64,000 nucleotides of DNA, taken from assembly GCA_020635285.1 (NCBI GenBank), contig JACKAB010000006.1:585150-649149 (forward strand), in the 5' to 3' direction. Every line of letters begins with the position of its first letter. The stretch's first letter is position 1. Under the pieces are notes generated by a model that was not told the origin of the DNA, made no database searches, and was given only the letters and a program-made list of their open reading frames with translations. This document shows, one piece after another, positions 46,352-57,040 of this stretch. Origin of the DNA: Ignavibacteriales bacterium. Its GTDB lineage: Bacteria > Bacteroidota > Ignavibacteria > Ignavibacteriales > Melioribacteraceae. The position numbers and the translations under genes are program-made.

Positions 46352-47011
46352 ATGGGATTTAGCACTTTAATAGACATACTTGGATCATCACTAATTGGTG
46401 GTTTAATTCTTCTTATACTTTTAAGGATGAATGATTCAACAGTAGAAAACTCATATTTAAATAGCGGAGAAATGATAGTACAAAGTAATCTGCTTGCTGT
46501 TGTTGAATTACTTGAACATGATTTTAGAAAAATTGGTTACTGTGAGGATTACGATAAACTCGCATTTCCGGAATTAGCAATTAGAAGTGTTACAGATACA
46601 AGCATAACATTTTTGACTGATGTTTCTATTTCAAAAGCTGTTCAAACTGGAGATGGAATTGTTGATACTTTAAAATATTATGTGGGCTCTCCTTTAGATA
46701 GTGAAGTTATGGGCACTCCAAATCCAAAAGATAGAATGCTTTATAGGCAAGTTAACCATGACACACCATTTGCGGCAAATTTGGGTTTAACAGAATTTAG
46801 AATTAAATATTTTGATAATGCGGGTAATGAAATAACTACTATGCCGTCAACTCCGCCATTAGGTATAATTACAATGCAGATTGATATAACTGTTGAAAAC
46901 TCTGCGGCATACGGAGATGAAAATGACCCAGACAATGAAGTTTATTCAAAAGATAAAAGCGCATTTTGGAGACAGATAAGATTATCTGCTCCAGGCTTAA
47001 GTATTAGATAA
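46352..47011 (+). CDS. PilW/GspJ-like minor pseudopilin candidate
   Basis: 219 aa. MGFSTLIDILGSSLIGGLIL resembles the GFTLIE type-III signal of pilins, with an inserted Ser and Asp in place of Glu. After the helix come NSGEMIVQSNLLAVVELLEHDFRKIGYCE, typical of the conserved alpha helix after the pilin spine, and a beta-rich C-terminal domain with TEFRIKYFDNAG as in GspJ/PilW. It follows paralogue 2 by eight bases and precedes the fourth gene by 12. Confidence 0.62.
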   Translation: MGFSTLIDILGSSLIGGLILLILLRMNDSTVENSYLNSGEMIVQSNLLAVVELLEHDFRKIGYCEDYDKLAFPELAIRSVTDTSITFLTDVSISKAVQTGDGIVDTLKYYVGSPLDSEVMGTPNPKDRMLYRQVNHDTPFAANLGLTEFRIKYFDNAGNEITTMPSTPPLGIITMQIDITVENSAAYGDENDPDNEVYSKDKSAFWRQIRLSAPGLSIR

Positions 47012-47023
47012 AGGAGATATCAA

Positions 47024-48345
47024 ATGGGCGGCAAAGCAATATTATTAGTAATTCTAGCTTTTAGTATGATGTTCACAGTGGTTAATTTTAATTCGTCAAA
47101 TACAACAACTAGGGCAGTAGAAAATCTATCAGAATATTATTCTAAAACAAATCTTCAAAATATAGCTGCAAGCGGAGCTAATATGGCGGCAAATTTAATA
47201 TTTCAAGACCCAACATGGTCTGGCAGCTTCAATAAATTACCTTTTCAAGGCGGTTATATTGATATTAACGTTACAAACTTTGCTGTCGATAAAATAAAAA
47301 TTACATCTACTGCTTATCTTAACGGGATATATGGTGGTGAAATAAAGGAAGATACAGCCTTAATAAAAATTGTTTTGGAGCCAAGTAGTTTCTCGGAATA
47401 TGGATATTATGCAAATATTTGGGGTTCAGGTTATTTAGTAACTGGTGATACAGTAGATGGTCCATTTCATACACAAGATCAACTAAACACTTTAGGTTCT
47501 CCGGTTTTCTTAGGTAAGGTAACTACAAAAAAAGGAGTAAATAGTGTAGGTGATAAATGGGGATTTGGTCCTGCCAATCCGGAATTTCTAGGCGGATATT
47601 CAGAAGAATCTGTAAATGTTCCATTTGATCTTAAACCTGATAAAATTAAAGCAGCTGGTAATTTTGATGGAAAAGTTTTTGAAGATAAAATTACGGGCAA
47701 AGCATTAGACGTAAAGTTAGTTTTTGAAGATGACGGTTCATCTGTTGGAGTTGTAAAATGGAGTACAAAAAAACCGGGACATCCACTTGGAGTACACCGG
47801 TCACAGCTAAGCTAGATACCCTTGCTCCAAATGGAGTAATTTGGAATACAAAAGGTAACTTATATATTTCAGGCACGGTTAACGGAAAGTTGACTATAGG
47901 AACAGGAAAAGACGGAAGTAGTACAGGAACTGTTTTTCTTGAAGATGATATAGTTTATAGAGATCCGCCTCTTATCTCCGATCCTGCTTATCCAGGTACT
48001 GGTAGTACAATAATCAATCCTGCTTGTAAAGATATGTTAGGAATAGTAGCAGAAGAACAAGTTTTAGTAGTTAATAACGCAGCAAATAAAAATAATATTA
48101 ATATTCACGGTTCCCTTTTTAATTATGGCAAAGGTATAGGCGTTCAAGGTCTTACCTCTAGTTCTCCCAATATGGGGAAAATGTTTATTCAAGGTGGTCT
48201 AATTGAAAATGCAGCTCAAACAACCGGATACACAAATGGCGCCGGTTACAAACAAGTAATTAAATTCGATAAAAGATTTGCTACTGAAACTCCTCCATTC
48301 TTTCCTGCAACAGAAACTTACAAAATTGTTTCTTGGTTCGAATAA
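47024..48345 (+). CDS. PilX/GspK-like pseudopilin candidate, one frame break
   Basis: About 440 aa. MGGKAILLVILAFSMMFTVV is a short Gly leader and hydrophobic helix without an acidic +5 residue, as in PilX/GspK. Then SGANMAANLIFQDPTW, which corresponds to the A-x-S-G-A-N..A block after the spine in PilX-like proteins. A missing A near 47757 splits the frame; the second part (VVKMEYKKTGTSTWS... ) contains a long Gly/Asn-rich beta domain (NLYISGTVNGKLTIGTGKDG, NNINIHGSLFNYGKGIGVQG) suggestive of a beta-helix. A strong terminator follows, so the cluster ends here. Confidence 0.6.
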
Positions 48346-48363
48346 AAATAATTTCTCCTATTA

Positions 48364-48398
48364 AAAATCCGACCTCTTTTTAAGAGTTCGGATTTTTT
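48364..48398 (+). terminator. Strong rho-independent terminator after the pilin-like cluster
   Basis: AAAATCCGACCTCTT (48364-48378) and AAGAGTTCGGATTTT (48382-48396) pair at 14 of 15 positions, loop TTT, followed by more T. Confidence 0.85.
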
Positions 48399-48462
48399 AT
48401 TTTTAAACAAAACTTTTGTTTAAAATTACTGTATAATTATTTATTCTAATTTAAAACTCATC

Positions 48463-49719
48463 TTGATGAAAAATTTATTATTTACTTTAATATTATTCTC
48501 ACAATCAATTTTTGCGCAATCCAAAATTCTTATACCAATGGATCTTACTCAAAATGATCACTTAAAAGCTTACGGTATAACTTTTAATGCACTTAAAAAA
48601 AATTTAAAAGTAGATTGGCTGCTTAATTATAAGGGCGGATCTTTCATTATCAATAATTCAGAAAGAGTAATCTTAGATTGCCAAATTAGAAATGTAACAT
48701 ATCAATTACTTGATTATAGCTCCGTTGTTGATATTTATTCTTTTGTTCAAAGTGAAGATCAAAATATGGATGTTGTGCGATTGGAAAAAGCGCCTGAAAT
48801 TGCGGTTTATGTTCCTCCTGGTTTTCAACCTTGGGATGACGCAGTAACTTTAGCATTAGAATATGCTGAAGTGGAGTATAAGAAAATTTGGATTGAAGAA
48901 ATACTAACCGGCAAACTTAAAGAATATGATTGGCTGCATTTGCATCACGAAGATTTCACTGGGCAATTTGGCAAGTTTTATTCAAGTTACGGCGGTGCAA
49001 GATGGTACCAAGAACAGCAGCTTATTTATGAAAATGAAGCTAAAAAATTGGGTTATAAAAAAGTTTCTGAAATGGAAAAAGATGTTGTTCGTACCATTAA
49101 AGAATATATCGGTCAGGGAGGCTTTTTATTTGCAATGTGCTCTGCCACGGATAGTTATGATATTGCATTAGCTGCTGACCAAGTTGATATTGTTGATAAA
49201 ATGTATGATGGCGATGCGCCAGATCCCAATGCACAGAACAAATTAGATTTTTCGAATACTCTTGCTTTTGAAAATTTTAAACTAGAAATGAATCCCTTGA
49301 TTTATGAATACAGTGATATTGATATTACATTAACTGAAGTTGGTGCAGAACAAAATGATTACTTTACATTGTTTGATTTTTCTGCAAAGTTTGATCCGGT
49401 GCCTACAATGCTTACTCAAAATCATGTTAATGTTGTAAAAGGTTTTATGGGACAAACAACAATGTTTCGTAAAAAATATATTAAAAATTCAGTAATAACA
49501 TTAGGTGAAAGAGCCAACTCGGATCAAGTAAAATATATTCATGGGAAATATGGAAGAGGAACTTTCACATTTTATGGAGGTCATGATCCCGAAGACTATC
49601 GCCATGCAGTTAATGATCCGCCGACTGAATTAAGTCTTCACAAAAATTCACCTGGGTACAGATTAATTTTAAATAATATTCTATTCCCGGCTGCAAAAAA
49701 GAAGAAGCAAAAGACTTGA
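48463..49719 (+). CDS. Exported protein of the family often mislabelled asparagine synthetase B
   Basis: 418 aa with signal peptide MMKNLLFTLILFSQSIFAQ. The mature part begins SKILIPMDLTQNDHLKAYGI, WLLNYKGGSF, NMDVVRLEKAPEIAVYVPPG, YDWLHLHHEDFTGQFGKFYS, GGFLFAMCSATDSYDIALAA, and closes FTFYGGHDPEDYRHAVNDPP and PGYRLILNNILFPAAKKKKQ. From memory of the family, Bacteroidetes homologues share these blocks and carry the label asparagine synthetase B; no glutaminase or synthetase motifs are present. The GGFLFAMCSATD block resembles class I glutamine-amidotransferase-like/ThuA folds. Function unknown. Confidence 0.7.
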   Translation: MMKNLLFTLILFSQSIFAQSKILIPMDLTQNDHLKAYGITFNALKKNLKVDWLLNYKGGSFIINNSERVILDCQIRNVTYQLLDYSSVVDIYSFVQSEDQNMDVVRLEKAPEIAVYVPPGFQPWDDAVTLALEYAEVEYKKIWIEEILTGKLKEYDWLHLHHEDFTGQFGKFYSSYGGARWYQEQQLIYENEAKKLGYKKVSEMEKDVVRTIKEYIGQGGFLFAMCSATDSYDIALAADQVDIVDKMYDGDAPDPNAQNKLDFSNTLAFENFKLEMNPLIYEYSDIDITLTEVGAEQNDYFTLFDFSAKFDPVPTMLTQNHVNVVKGFMGQTTMFRKKYIKNSVITLGERANSDQVKYIHGKYGRGTFTFYGGHDPEDYRHAVNDPPTELSLHKNSPGYRLILNNILFPAAKKKKQKT

Positions 49720-49755
49720 CTTATACTGAGTGAATTTGAATCATTAAATCATCTA

Positions 49756-49828
49756 GTCATCCTCGAATGTTTCTACCGGGGATTCGTAAATATTATAGAA
49801 CTGGATTCCCGTTTTCACGGGAATGACA
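49756..49828. repeat. Dispersed palindromic repeat fragment
   Basis: ATTCCCGT (49805-49812) and ACGGGAAT (49817-49824) form an exact hairpin; the outer GTCAT...ATGAC ends are inverted. It sits between convergent genes and may also serve as terminator. Same style as family A elsewhere in the window. Confidence 0.5.
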
Positions 49829-49847
49829 ACAACCTAATATTAATAAA

Positions 49848-52070
49848 TTATAAATTTTTCTCCCAAAAATTTAGCATTGTACTATAAACATGTAAATAAG
49901 TATTAAATCCTTCATAAATACCGTGAGATCTATTTGGATAAGGCATAACAGAAAATAACTTATTATTTTCAATTAGTTTGTTAATTACCACTTCGGTATT
50001 TTGATAATGAACATTATCATCACCGGTGCCATGAATTAATAGTAAATTTCCTTTAAGCTGGTGAGCAAAATTTACTGGGGAACCATCCCTATACCCATCA
50101 GGATTGGTGGAAAGTAAACCCATATATCTTTCTTGATAAATTGTATCATAAAGTTTTTGATCTCCAACTGGAGCAACGGCAATTGCAGACTTATATAAAT
50201 CTGGATATCTAAATATTGCATTTAAACTCATTGAACCGCCTCCGCTCCATCCCCAAATTCCAATTCTTTCTTTATCAACATATTCCCATTCAGAGAGTAC
50301 TTTTGTGGCATCGGCTTGATCTGACGAAGCAAGGATTCCTATTTGACCATAAACGCATTTTCTAAATTCTCTACCCTTTGGTGCGGGAGTGCCGCGATTA
50401 TCGACACTAACTACTATATACCCTTTTTTAGCAAGCAGTTGATGCCAGAAAAAACTACCCATCCATCGGTCAAGAACAGTTTGGGATGCAGGTTCACCAT
50501 AAACATAAAATATAACTGGGTACTTTTTTGTTTTATCAAAACTTGGTGGCACAATTTTCCATCCGTCTAATTCAACTCCATCTGAGGTACTGACCTTAAA
50601 AAATTCTATTGGGTTTATATTTAATTTTGCAATTTTTTTTGATAATACTTCACTGGATAATAAATTTCTTACAATATCATGGTTTGGTAAACTGATTAAA
50701 TTAATTTCGTTGGGAGAATTGATTGTGGAGTGATTATGAATTGCCCAATCAAAATTTGGGGCAATGTCATAAGTGTTATATCCGCTAATATTTTCTGGGG
50801 TTAGAAGTTCTTTTTCTTCTTCCTTAAAAATAGATTTTCTATATAAATATCTCTGAGTTGCATTTTCGGGTGAGGCAATAAAATAGATATATTCATTTAA
50901 TTTATCTATTCCTGCAATACTTACTACATCATATTCCCCAGTAATTTTCTTTATTTCCATTCCATCTCTCGAAATTAAGTAAACTTGATTCCAACCATCT
51001 TTTTCACTTAACCATGTAAAGTATTGACCATCTTTGAACCAAATCAAATCATCCACAACTTCAACCCAAGCATCATCTTTATCTGTAAAAATATTATTCA
51101 CGTTTCCGGTTTCAGCTTCACCGAGATAAACTCTGTTCTCATTTTGCAATCTATTTAGCTGCTGAATTATTACTTCATCTGAGGATTCTGCCCAATCCAT
51201 TCGTGCTATATAATTATTTCTTGGATCACCAGGAACTTTAAACCATATAATTTCTTTTGATTCTATTTCTACAACTCCTACTTTACATGCAGAGTTTGTT
51301 GTTCCAACTTTGGGATATTGGACTGGAATAATTTGTGAGTAAATTGAATCAGTATTATTTATCATGTTAAATACGCCAATACCTTCGGCATCTAATTGCC
51401 AAAATGCAATTCTTGTACCATCCGGGCTCCATCTAAAACCATTTCTTAAATTTAACTCTTCCTCATAAACCCAATCGAAAGTGCCATTGATAATCGTTTC
51501 TGATCCATCATTGGTTAGTTGAATTATCTCATCATCCAGTACTGATTCAACATAAATATTATTTTCTCGGACATATCCAACATATTTATTGTCTGGTGAT
51601 AATGTAGCAAACATTAATGTGGAAGGTTTAGCATCTCCTCCGAGTTTCTTAAGTTTATTTGTTTCTAAATTTAATATCCAATAATCACCTCTTGTATTAG
51701 CTCTCCAAACTCTTTTTGTATTTGTGAAAATTAGTAACAATTTTAAATCACTTGAAAATTCATAAGAAGATATTCTTAGAGGTTTGTCAGAAACGCCAGG
51801 TATTAAACTATTTCCATCAATTAAGATTTCACTCTCTCCAGTTTTTGTATCATATTTTACAATGTTTTCCTCACCTGTTTCCGATCTTTCTAACTTCGTG
51901 TAACTTTTTCCGCCATTGAACCAATTTATACTGCCAATTCTAGGCTGAGTAAATTCTCTGCTTCCGAAAATTGTTTCTAGAGAAAATTCAATATTTCCGT
52001 TTTCTTGAGAAAATGAAATTGAGCTCAGGGAAATAATAAATAGAATCAGTAAATTAATTTTCTTCATCAC
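49848..52070 (-). CDS. Dipeptidyl peptidase IV (S9B)
   Basis: Exported serine peptidase that removes X-Pro dipeptides from peptide N-termini; 740 aa with signal peptide MMKKINLLILFIISLSSISFS. The N-terminal beta-propeller (about 60-470) contains the DW(V)YEEELNLRNGFRWSPDGT block with the Glu-Glu pair that binds the substrate N-terminus. The C-terminal alpha/beta hydrolase has nucleophile Ser609 in GWSGGGSM, Asp684 in GTGDDNVHYQN and His716 in NRSHGIYEG. The usual GWSYGG motif has Gly in place of Tyr. It is divergent from the glycyl radical enzyme locus, in line with joint peptide use. Confidence 0.93.
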   Translation of the reverse strand: MMKKINLLILFIISLSSISFSQENGNIEFSLETIFGSREFTQPRIGSINWFNGGKSYTKLERSETGEENIVKYDTKTGESEILIDGNSLIPGVSDKPLRISSYEFSSDLKLLLIFTNTKRVWRANTRGDYWILNLETNKLKKLGGDAKPSTLMFATLSPDNKYVGYVRENNIYVESVLDDEIIQLTNDGSETIINGTFDWVYEEELNLRNGFRWSPDGTRIAFWQLDAEGIGVFNMINNTDSIYSQIIPVQYPKVGTTNSACKVGVVEIESKEIIWFKVPGDPRNNYIARMDWAESSDEVIIQQLNRLQNENRVYLGEAETGNVNNIFTDKDDAWVEVVDDLIWFKDGQYFTWLSEKDGWNQVYLISRDGMEIKKITGEYDVVSIAGIDKLNEYIYFIASPENATQRYLYRKSIFKEEEKELLTPENISGYNTYDIAPNFDWAIHNHSTINSPNEINLISLPNHDIVRNLLSSEVLSKKIAKLNINPIEFFKVSTSDGVELDGWKIVPPSFDKTKKYPVIFYVYGEPASQTVLDRWMGSFFWHQLLAKKGYIVVSVDNRGTPAPKGREFRKCVYGQIGILASSDQADATKVLSEWEYVDKERIGIWGWSGGGSMSLNAIFRYPDLYKSAIAVAPVGDQKLYDTIYQERYMGLLSTNPDGYRDGSPVNFAHQLKGNLLLIHGTGDDNVHYQNTEVVINKLIENNKLFSVMPYPNRSHGIYEGFNTYLHVYSTMLNFWEKNL

Positions 52071-52254
52071 TGGATCTCCAAATAATAAATTTAATATTTA
52101 TGTTTAATTGAGAAATTAATGACAATTATTTTTCATAAGTTTCAAAAATAATAGCATAATATTGATAAAAATTTAATACATAAGTAATGCTAAAAATGTT
52201 ACTTTAAAATACCCTTTTATCCTAAAAAATTAAATAAATATTATTATATTAAAA

Positions 52255-53032
52255 ATGACTGGATATATTTTTGATATTAAAAATTTGCACTGCATGATGG
52301 TCCGGGTATAAGAACTACCATCTTTCTTAAAGGCTGCCCGCTTAGATGCTGGTGGTGTCATAATCCTGAAAGTATAAAAGAACTTCCACAGAATGAAAAT
52401 TCTTTTTTGTGAGGATACTGTTTCAACATTCACTAAAAAGTATTCTGTTAATGAAGTCTATAACATTATCAAAAAGGATTTAATTTTTTATGATGAATCA
52501 AATGGTGGCGTAACTTTTTCAGGCGGCGAACCACTAACTCAAGTTGAGTTCCTTAAAGAAATATTGCAAAAATGTAAAATTAATTCCATCTCAACAACTG
52601 TTGATACTTGCGGTTATGCTTCGAGTGAGTCATTTGAAAAAATTTATAAATACGCCGATCTGTTTTTATATGATTTTAAACTTTTTTTGATAATGAGCTT
52701 CATCAAAAGTATACTAACGTTTCAAATGAGTTAATTAAATTTAATTTGGAATTCCTTAACTCAGTTAAAGCCAATGTGATTATACGTATTCCGCTCATTC
52801 CGAATATTACTGATACTAAAATAATTTAACCTCAATTTCAAACTATCTTATGAAATTAGAAAATATTAATCAAATAGATTTACTGCCTTATAATAAACTT
52901 GCAGAAGATAAATATAGACGGCTTAATCAAAAATCCCAATTGGGCAATTTAGAAACGCAATCAGCAGAAAAATTAGAAGAGATTAAAATTTTAGTGGAAT
53001 CATTCGGGTTTATAACAAAAATAAATGGATAA
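52255..53032 (+). CDS. Glycyl-radical enzyme activase, about four frame breaks
   Basis: Radical SAM enzyme, about 259 aa, that installs the glycyl radical on the next gene product. After a break near 52281 the motif FALHDGPGIRTTIFLKGC PLRCWWCHNPES appears, with CxxxCxxC ligating the 4Fe-4S cluster. Then a short, cysteine-poor link, and a break near 52411 to VNEVYNIIKKDLIFYDESNG and GVTFSGGEPL, DTCGYASSE, YADLFLYDFK; breaks near 52684 and 52825 lead to NVIIRIPLIPN and LLPYNKLAEDKYRRL. The extra ferredoxin-like insert of many activases is nearly absent. Its stop is five bases before the enzyme gene. Confidence 0.82.
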
Positions 53033-53037
53033 ATAAA

Positions 53038-55399
53038 ATGAATGAACGAATTAAAAATTTACGCGAACAAACTTTAAGCATTCATCCTTCAATTTCTTTA
53101 GAACGAGCAAAGTTGGTTACCGATTTTTACAAAACTGGAAAAGCTGAACGAGTTAGTATACCAGTAGCTCGAGCGCTTGCGTTTAAGCACATTCTCGAAA
53201 ATAAAAAACTGTGTATAAATGATGGAGAGTTAATTGTTGGGGAACGTGGACCAGCACCTCATGCTACTCCAACCTACCCTGAAATTTGCACGCACACAAT
53301 CAAAGATTTTGAAATTTTAGATAAACGCGAAAAATATCGTTTTCAGTTGATGAAGAAACAAAAAACACACAAGTTAACGATATTGAACCTTATTGGCGTG
53401 GACGTTCATTAAGAGACAGAATTTTTGAAGAGTTAGATGAAGATTGGAAAGAAGCCTATAACGCAGGAATTTTTACTGAGTTTATGGAGCAACGCGCCCC
53501 TGGTCATACTGTACTGGATAATAAATTTACAAAAAGGATTTAAGGATTTTATTACTGATATTGATAAAAGCATTAACAGTCTTGATTTTTATAGTGATCC
53601 GGAAGCTTTTGATAAACGCGAAGAATTACTTGCGATGAAAATCACAGCCGAATCTATTATTCTTTTTGCAAAAGATATTCAAAATATTTATATGAATTGG
53701 CAAAATCTGAAACAAACATACAAAGAAAAAATGAACTGGAAACAATGGCCGGTATTTGTAATCGAGTGCCGGAAAACAAACCTAACACATTTTGGGAAGC
53801 TCTTCAATATTATTGGTTTGTGCATCTTGGAGTAATTACAGAACTTAATACGTGGGATTCATTCAATCCTGGTCGCCTTGATCAACATTTGTATCCTTTT
53901 TACAAACAAGATTTAGAAAGCGGTTTATTGAGTGAAGATCAAGTTTATGAATTGCTGCATTCATTTTGGATTAAGTTTCATAATCAGCCTGCACCTCCAA
54001 AAGTTGGAGTTACCGCCCAAGAAAGTAATACCTACACTGACTTTTGTTTAATTAATGTTGGCGGATTAACCGAGGCTGGCGAAGATGCAACAAATGATTT
54101 AACATATATAATTTTAGATGTAATTGAAGAAATGCGTCTACTCCAGCCAAGTTCAATGGTACAAGTAAGTAAAAAGAATCCAGATAGATTATTAAAAAGA
54201 ACTCTTGAGATAACTAAAACCGGATTTGGACAACCCTCAATTTTTAATACTGATGCAATAATTCAAGAAATGCTGCGCCAAGGTAAAAGTATTATATTGA
54301 TGCTCGTAATGGAGGTGCCAGCGGCTGTGTTGAGACAGGAGCATTTGGTAAAGAGAGCTATATTTTAACAGGTTACTTTAACATTCCAAAAGTTTTTGAA
54401 ATAACTTTGCACAACGGAATTGATCCGCGAACACAGAAATCAATTGGATTAAAAACAGGTGATGTAAATAATTTTAATACGTTTGATGAATTGTTAGATG
54501 CTTTCAAAAAACAACTTAATTACTTTATTGATATTAAGATTAAAGGAAACTTAATAATCGAAAGGCTCTGGGCTAAATATTTACCGGCTCCGTTTATGTC
54601 AATACTTGTAGATGATTGCATAAGTAAAGGTAAAGATTACAATAATGGCGGCGCTAGGTATAATTCATCATACATACAAGGTGTTGGAATGGGTACAATT
54701 ACCGATTGCCTTTCATCAGTTAAGTATAATGTTTTTGAAGACAAAAAAATCTCCATGAAAGAAATGTTGGAATCATTAAAAAACAATTTTGTGGGAAGTG
54801 AAAAATTTAGAAAAATAGTTTTAGATGAAACACCCAAATACGGAAATGACGATGACCGAGCAGATGATTTATTAAGAGAAGTTTTTGAAATGTATTTCTC
54901 TGCAATTGATGGAAGACCAAATACAAAAGGCGGACAATATCGAATTAATCTTCTGCCTACTACTTGCCATGTATATTTTGGCAGTGTTATTGGCGCAACA
55001 CCGGATGGCAGATTAGCAGGCAAACCGCTATCAGAAGGCATTTCACCGGTTCAAGGATCTGATAGGAATGGACCAACCGCTGTGATAAAATCAGCTGCAA
55101 AGATTGACCATTTAAGAACTGGCGGAACATTGCTAAACCAAAAGTTTACTCCAAAAATATTAGAAGATGAATCCGGGAGAGAAAAAGTTCTTCATCTTAT
55201 AAGAGCATATTTTAAAATGGATGGTCATCATATTCAGTTTAATGTGGTGGATGCAGAAACTTTAAAGCAGGCTCAAAAAGAACCAGAAAATTATAGAGAC
55301 TTAATTGTTAGAGTTGCAGGTTACAGTGATTATTTTGTAAACTTAGGTGAAGATTTGCAGAATGAAATAATTTTTAGAACTGAGCAAAAAGGATTTTAG
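53038..55399 (+). CDS. Glycyl radical enzyme, probably trans-4-hydroxy-L-proline dehydratase-like, about four frame breaks
   Basis: Corrected length about 787 aa, the size of dehydratase-type glycyl radical enzymes. Seen: N-terminal PFL domain, GELIVGERGPAPHATPTYPE, NTFWEALQYYWFVHLGVIT, the catalytic block GGASGCVETGAFG (Cys, with Glu two residues on), and the glycyl radical motif RVAGYSDYFVNL near the C-terminus. The GCVE form marks dehydratases (glycerol, diol, hydroxyproline) rather than pyruvate formate-lyase (CC pair). GCVETGAFGKESYILTGYFN is most like hydroxyproline dehydratase (HypD) from memory; glycerol/diol dehydratase remains possible. Breaks near 53343, 53525, 53672 and 54290. Confidence 0.8.
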
Positions 55400-55695
55400 T
55401 TTTTATAAAAAAATTGTCTGATCTAGATTAGAAAACTGGCAAACCAATTGCAATTTGAAATAGAGAATATATAACATCGGTTAAAGCTGGCTCACAAGTA
55501 GGATAGTAAATTAAGAAAATTTGTTCGGTCAGAGATTTAGAAATTATATACTCATATCATCTTTAGATTAATACAGAATCACTATTTTCAAATCAGTTGA
55601 AAATGCTGTTCAATATATTTAGGCGGCATTTATTATTTTAAAAAAACGCTTCCAAATTAAATATTGGAACAGAAATAAATCTATAAGGAATATTT

Positions 55696-56968
55696 ATGCT
55701 AAAAGAACACCCAAAAGGAATAATGGTAATGTTCACCACGGAAATGTGGGAACGTTTTGGTTTTTATATAATGATGGCAATTTTAGTTCTGTATATGGAT
55801 AGTGAATTTGGCTGGAGTGACTCTGTTAAAGGAGATCATTACGGAATGTTCCTTGGCCTTGTCTACTTCATCCCGTTGCTCGGCGGGTATTTAGGAGATA
55901 AATTATTTGGACAGATAAATACAGTAATTGCCGGATCTGTTTTTATGCTGTTTGGGTATATTTCACTGGCACTTTCTTCTGCTGAGCAGTTAGTGTTTTT
56001 TATATCGGATTATTTTTAGTCGCTTTTGGAACCGGAATATTCAAAGTAAACATGGCAGTGCTTGTTGGTAATTTATATAAAGAAAAAGTTCATCTTAAAG
56101 ATGCCGGATTTAATATTTTTTATATGGGCGTTAATGTTGGAGCAACAATTGCTCCGTTAGCCGCTACTTTATTGGGTTATCTGTTCAATGATTATAGAAT
56201 TTCATTTTGGGCTGCCGCTGTGGGAATGGTGATTGCACTTTTAACTTTTAATATGGGTAAAAGTAAAATTATGAGTGCAGATGTAAAGCAATCTAGAAAG
56301 ACTGAAAAAGAAATCGTTCATATATAAAATAGGTAAACCTGAAACTGCTCAAAGAATGGTTTCATTGGCAATGTTATTTATAATTGTAATTTTCTTTTGG
56401 ATGGCATTTTACCAAAATGGATTTGCATTAACTTTGTTCGCTGAAAGATCAACTAAAATTTATGATTTACTCCGACCAGAAACTTATCAATTTTTAATCC
56501 GTTTTTATTTTGGTACTAACTCCTGTTTTATTAGGACTTTTCAATAAATTAAATAAGAAAGGAAAAGAACCTTCCACTCCGTTAAAAATATTTATTGGCA
56601 TGACAATAATGGGAATTTCCATGGTGATTATGGTTTTTGCTTCATTAAATGGAGGAAATTCGGATTCAAATATTATGTCGCCTTATTGGTTGATATCAAC
56701 ATATTTGGTTGTTACACTTGCTGAAATATTAATTTCACCAATGGGACTTTCTTATGTTTCAAAAGTTGCACCGCCAAAATTACAAGGCAGAATGATGGGC
56801 GGCTGGTATGCGGCAACCGCAGTTGGAAGTTATGGTTCTGGCTTATTGGGCAAGTATTACAGCGATTTTGCGCATCACGAATATTTTATAATTTTAACAG
56901 GCATATTAATTTTTTCAGCTGTTCTGGCTTTATTATCAATGAAAAAATTAAATAGATTTGCGAACTAA
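55696..56968 (+). CDS. POT-family di-/tripeptide:H+ symporter, three frame breaks
   Basis: Proton-coupled oligopeptide transporter, about 424 aa after correction, slightly short for the family. The N-terminal ExxERFxYY-type motif is EMWERFGFYIMMAIL, followed by PLLGGYLGDKLFGQINTV, FGTGIFKVNMAVLVGNLY (break near 56003) and FNIFYMGVNVGATIAPL. A break near 56322 leads to GKPETAQRMVSLAMLFIIVI, WMAFYQNGFALTLFAERST, and a break near 56500 to the final segments (MSPYWLISTYLVVTLAEILI). Upstream gap of 296 bases shows nothing coding. It should import the products of dipeptidyl peptidase IV. Confidence 0.85.
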
Positions 56969-57040
56969 AAACATATAAAGTGCGATACCATTTATTGAAT
57001 CTCTATTAAATAAATTGCATCAAACTAAAACGGAATTAGG

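Noticed and set aside
53437..54368. Two or three overlapping short genes inside the glycyl radical enzyme
   Set aside because: They are frames of a single interrupted enzyme; together they give the expected length and all catalytic motifs.
52393..55399. Programmed ribosomal frameshifting
   Set aside because: Shifts occur in many unrelated genes, in both directions, without slippery heptamers plus downstream structure, so error is the simpler reading.
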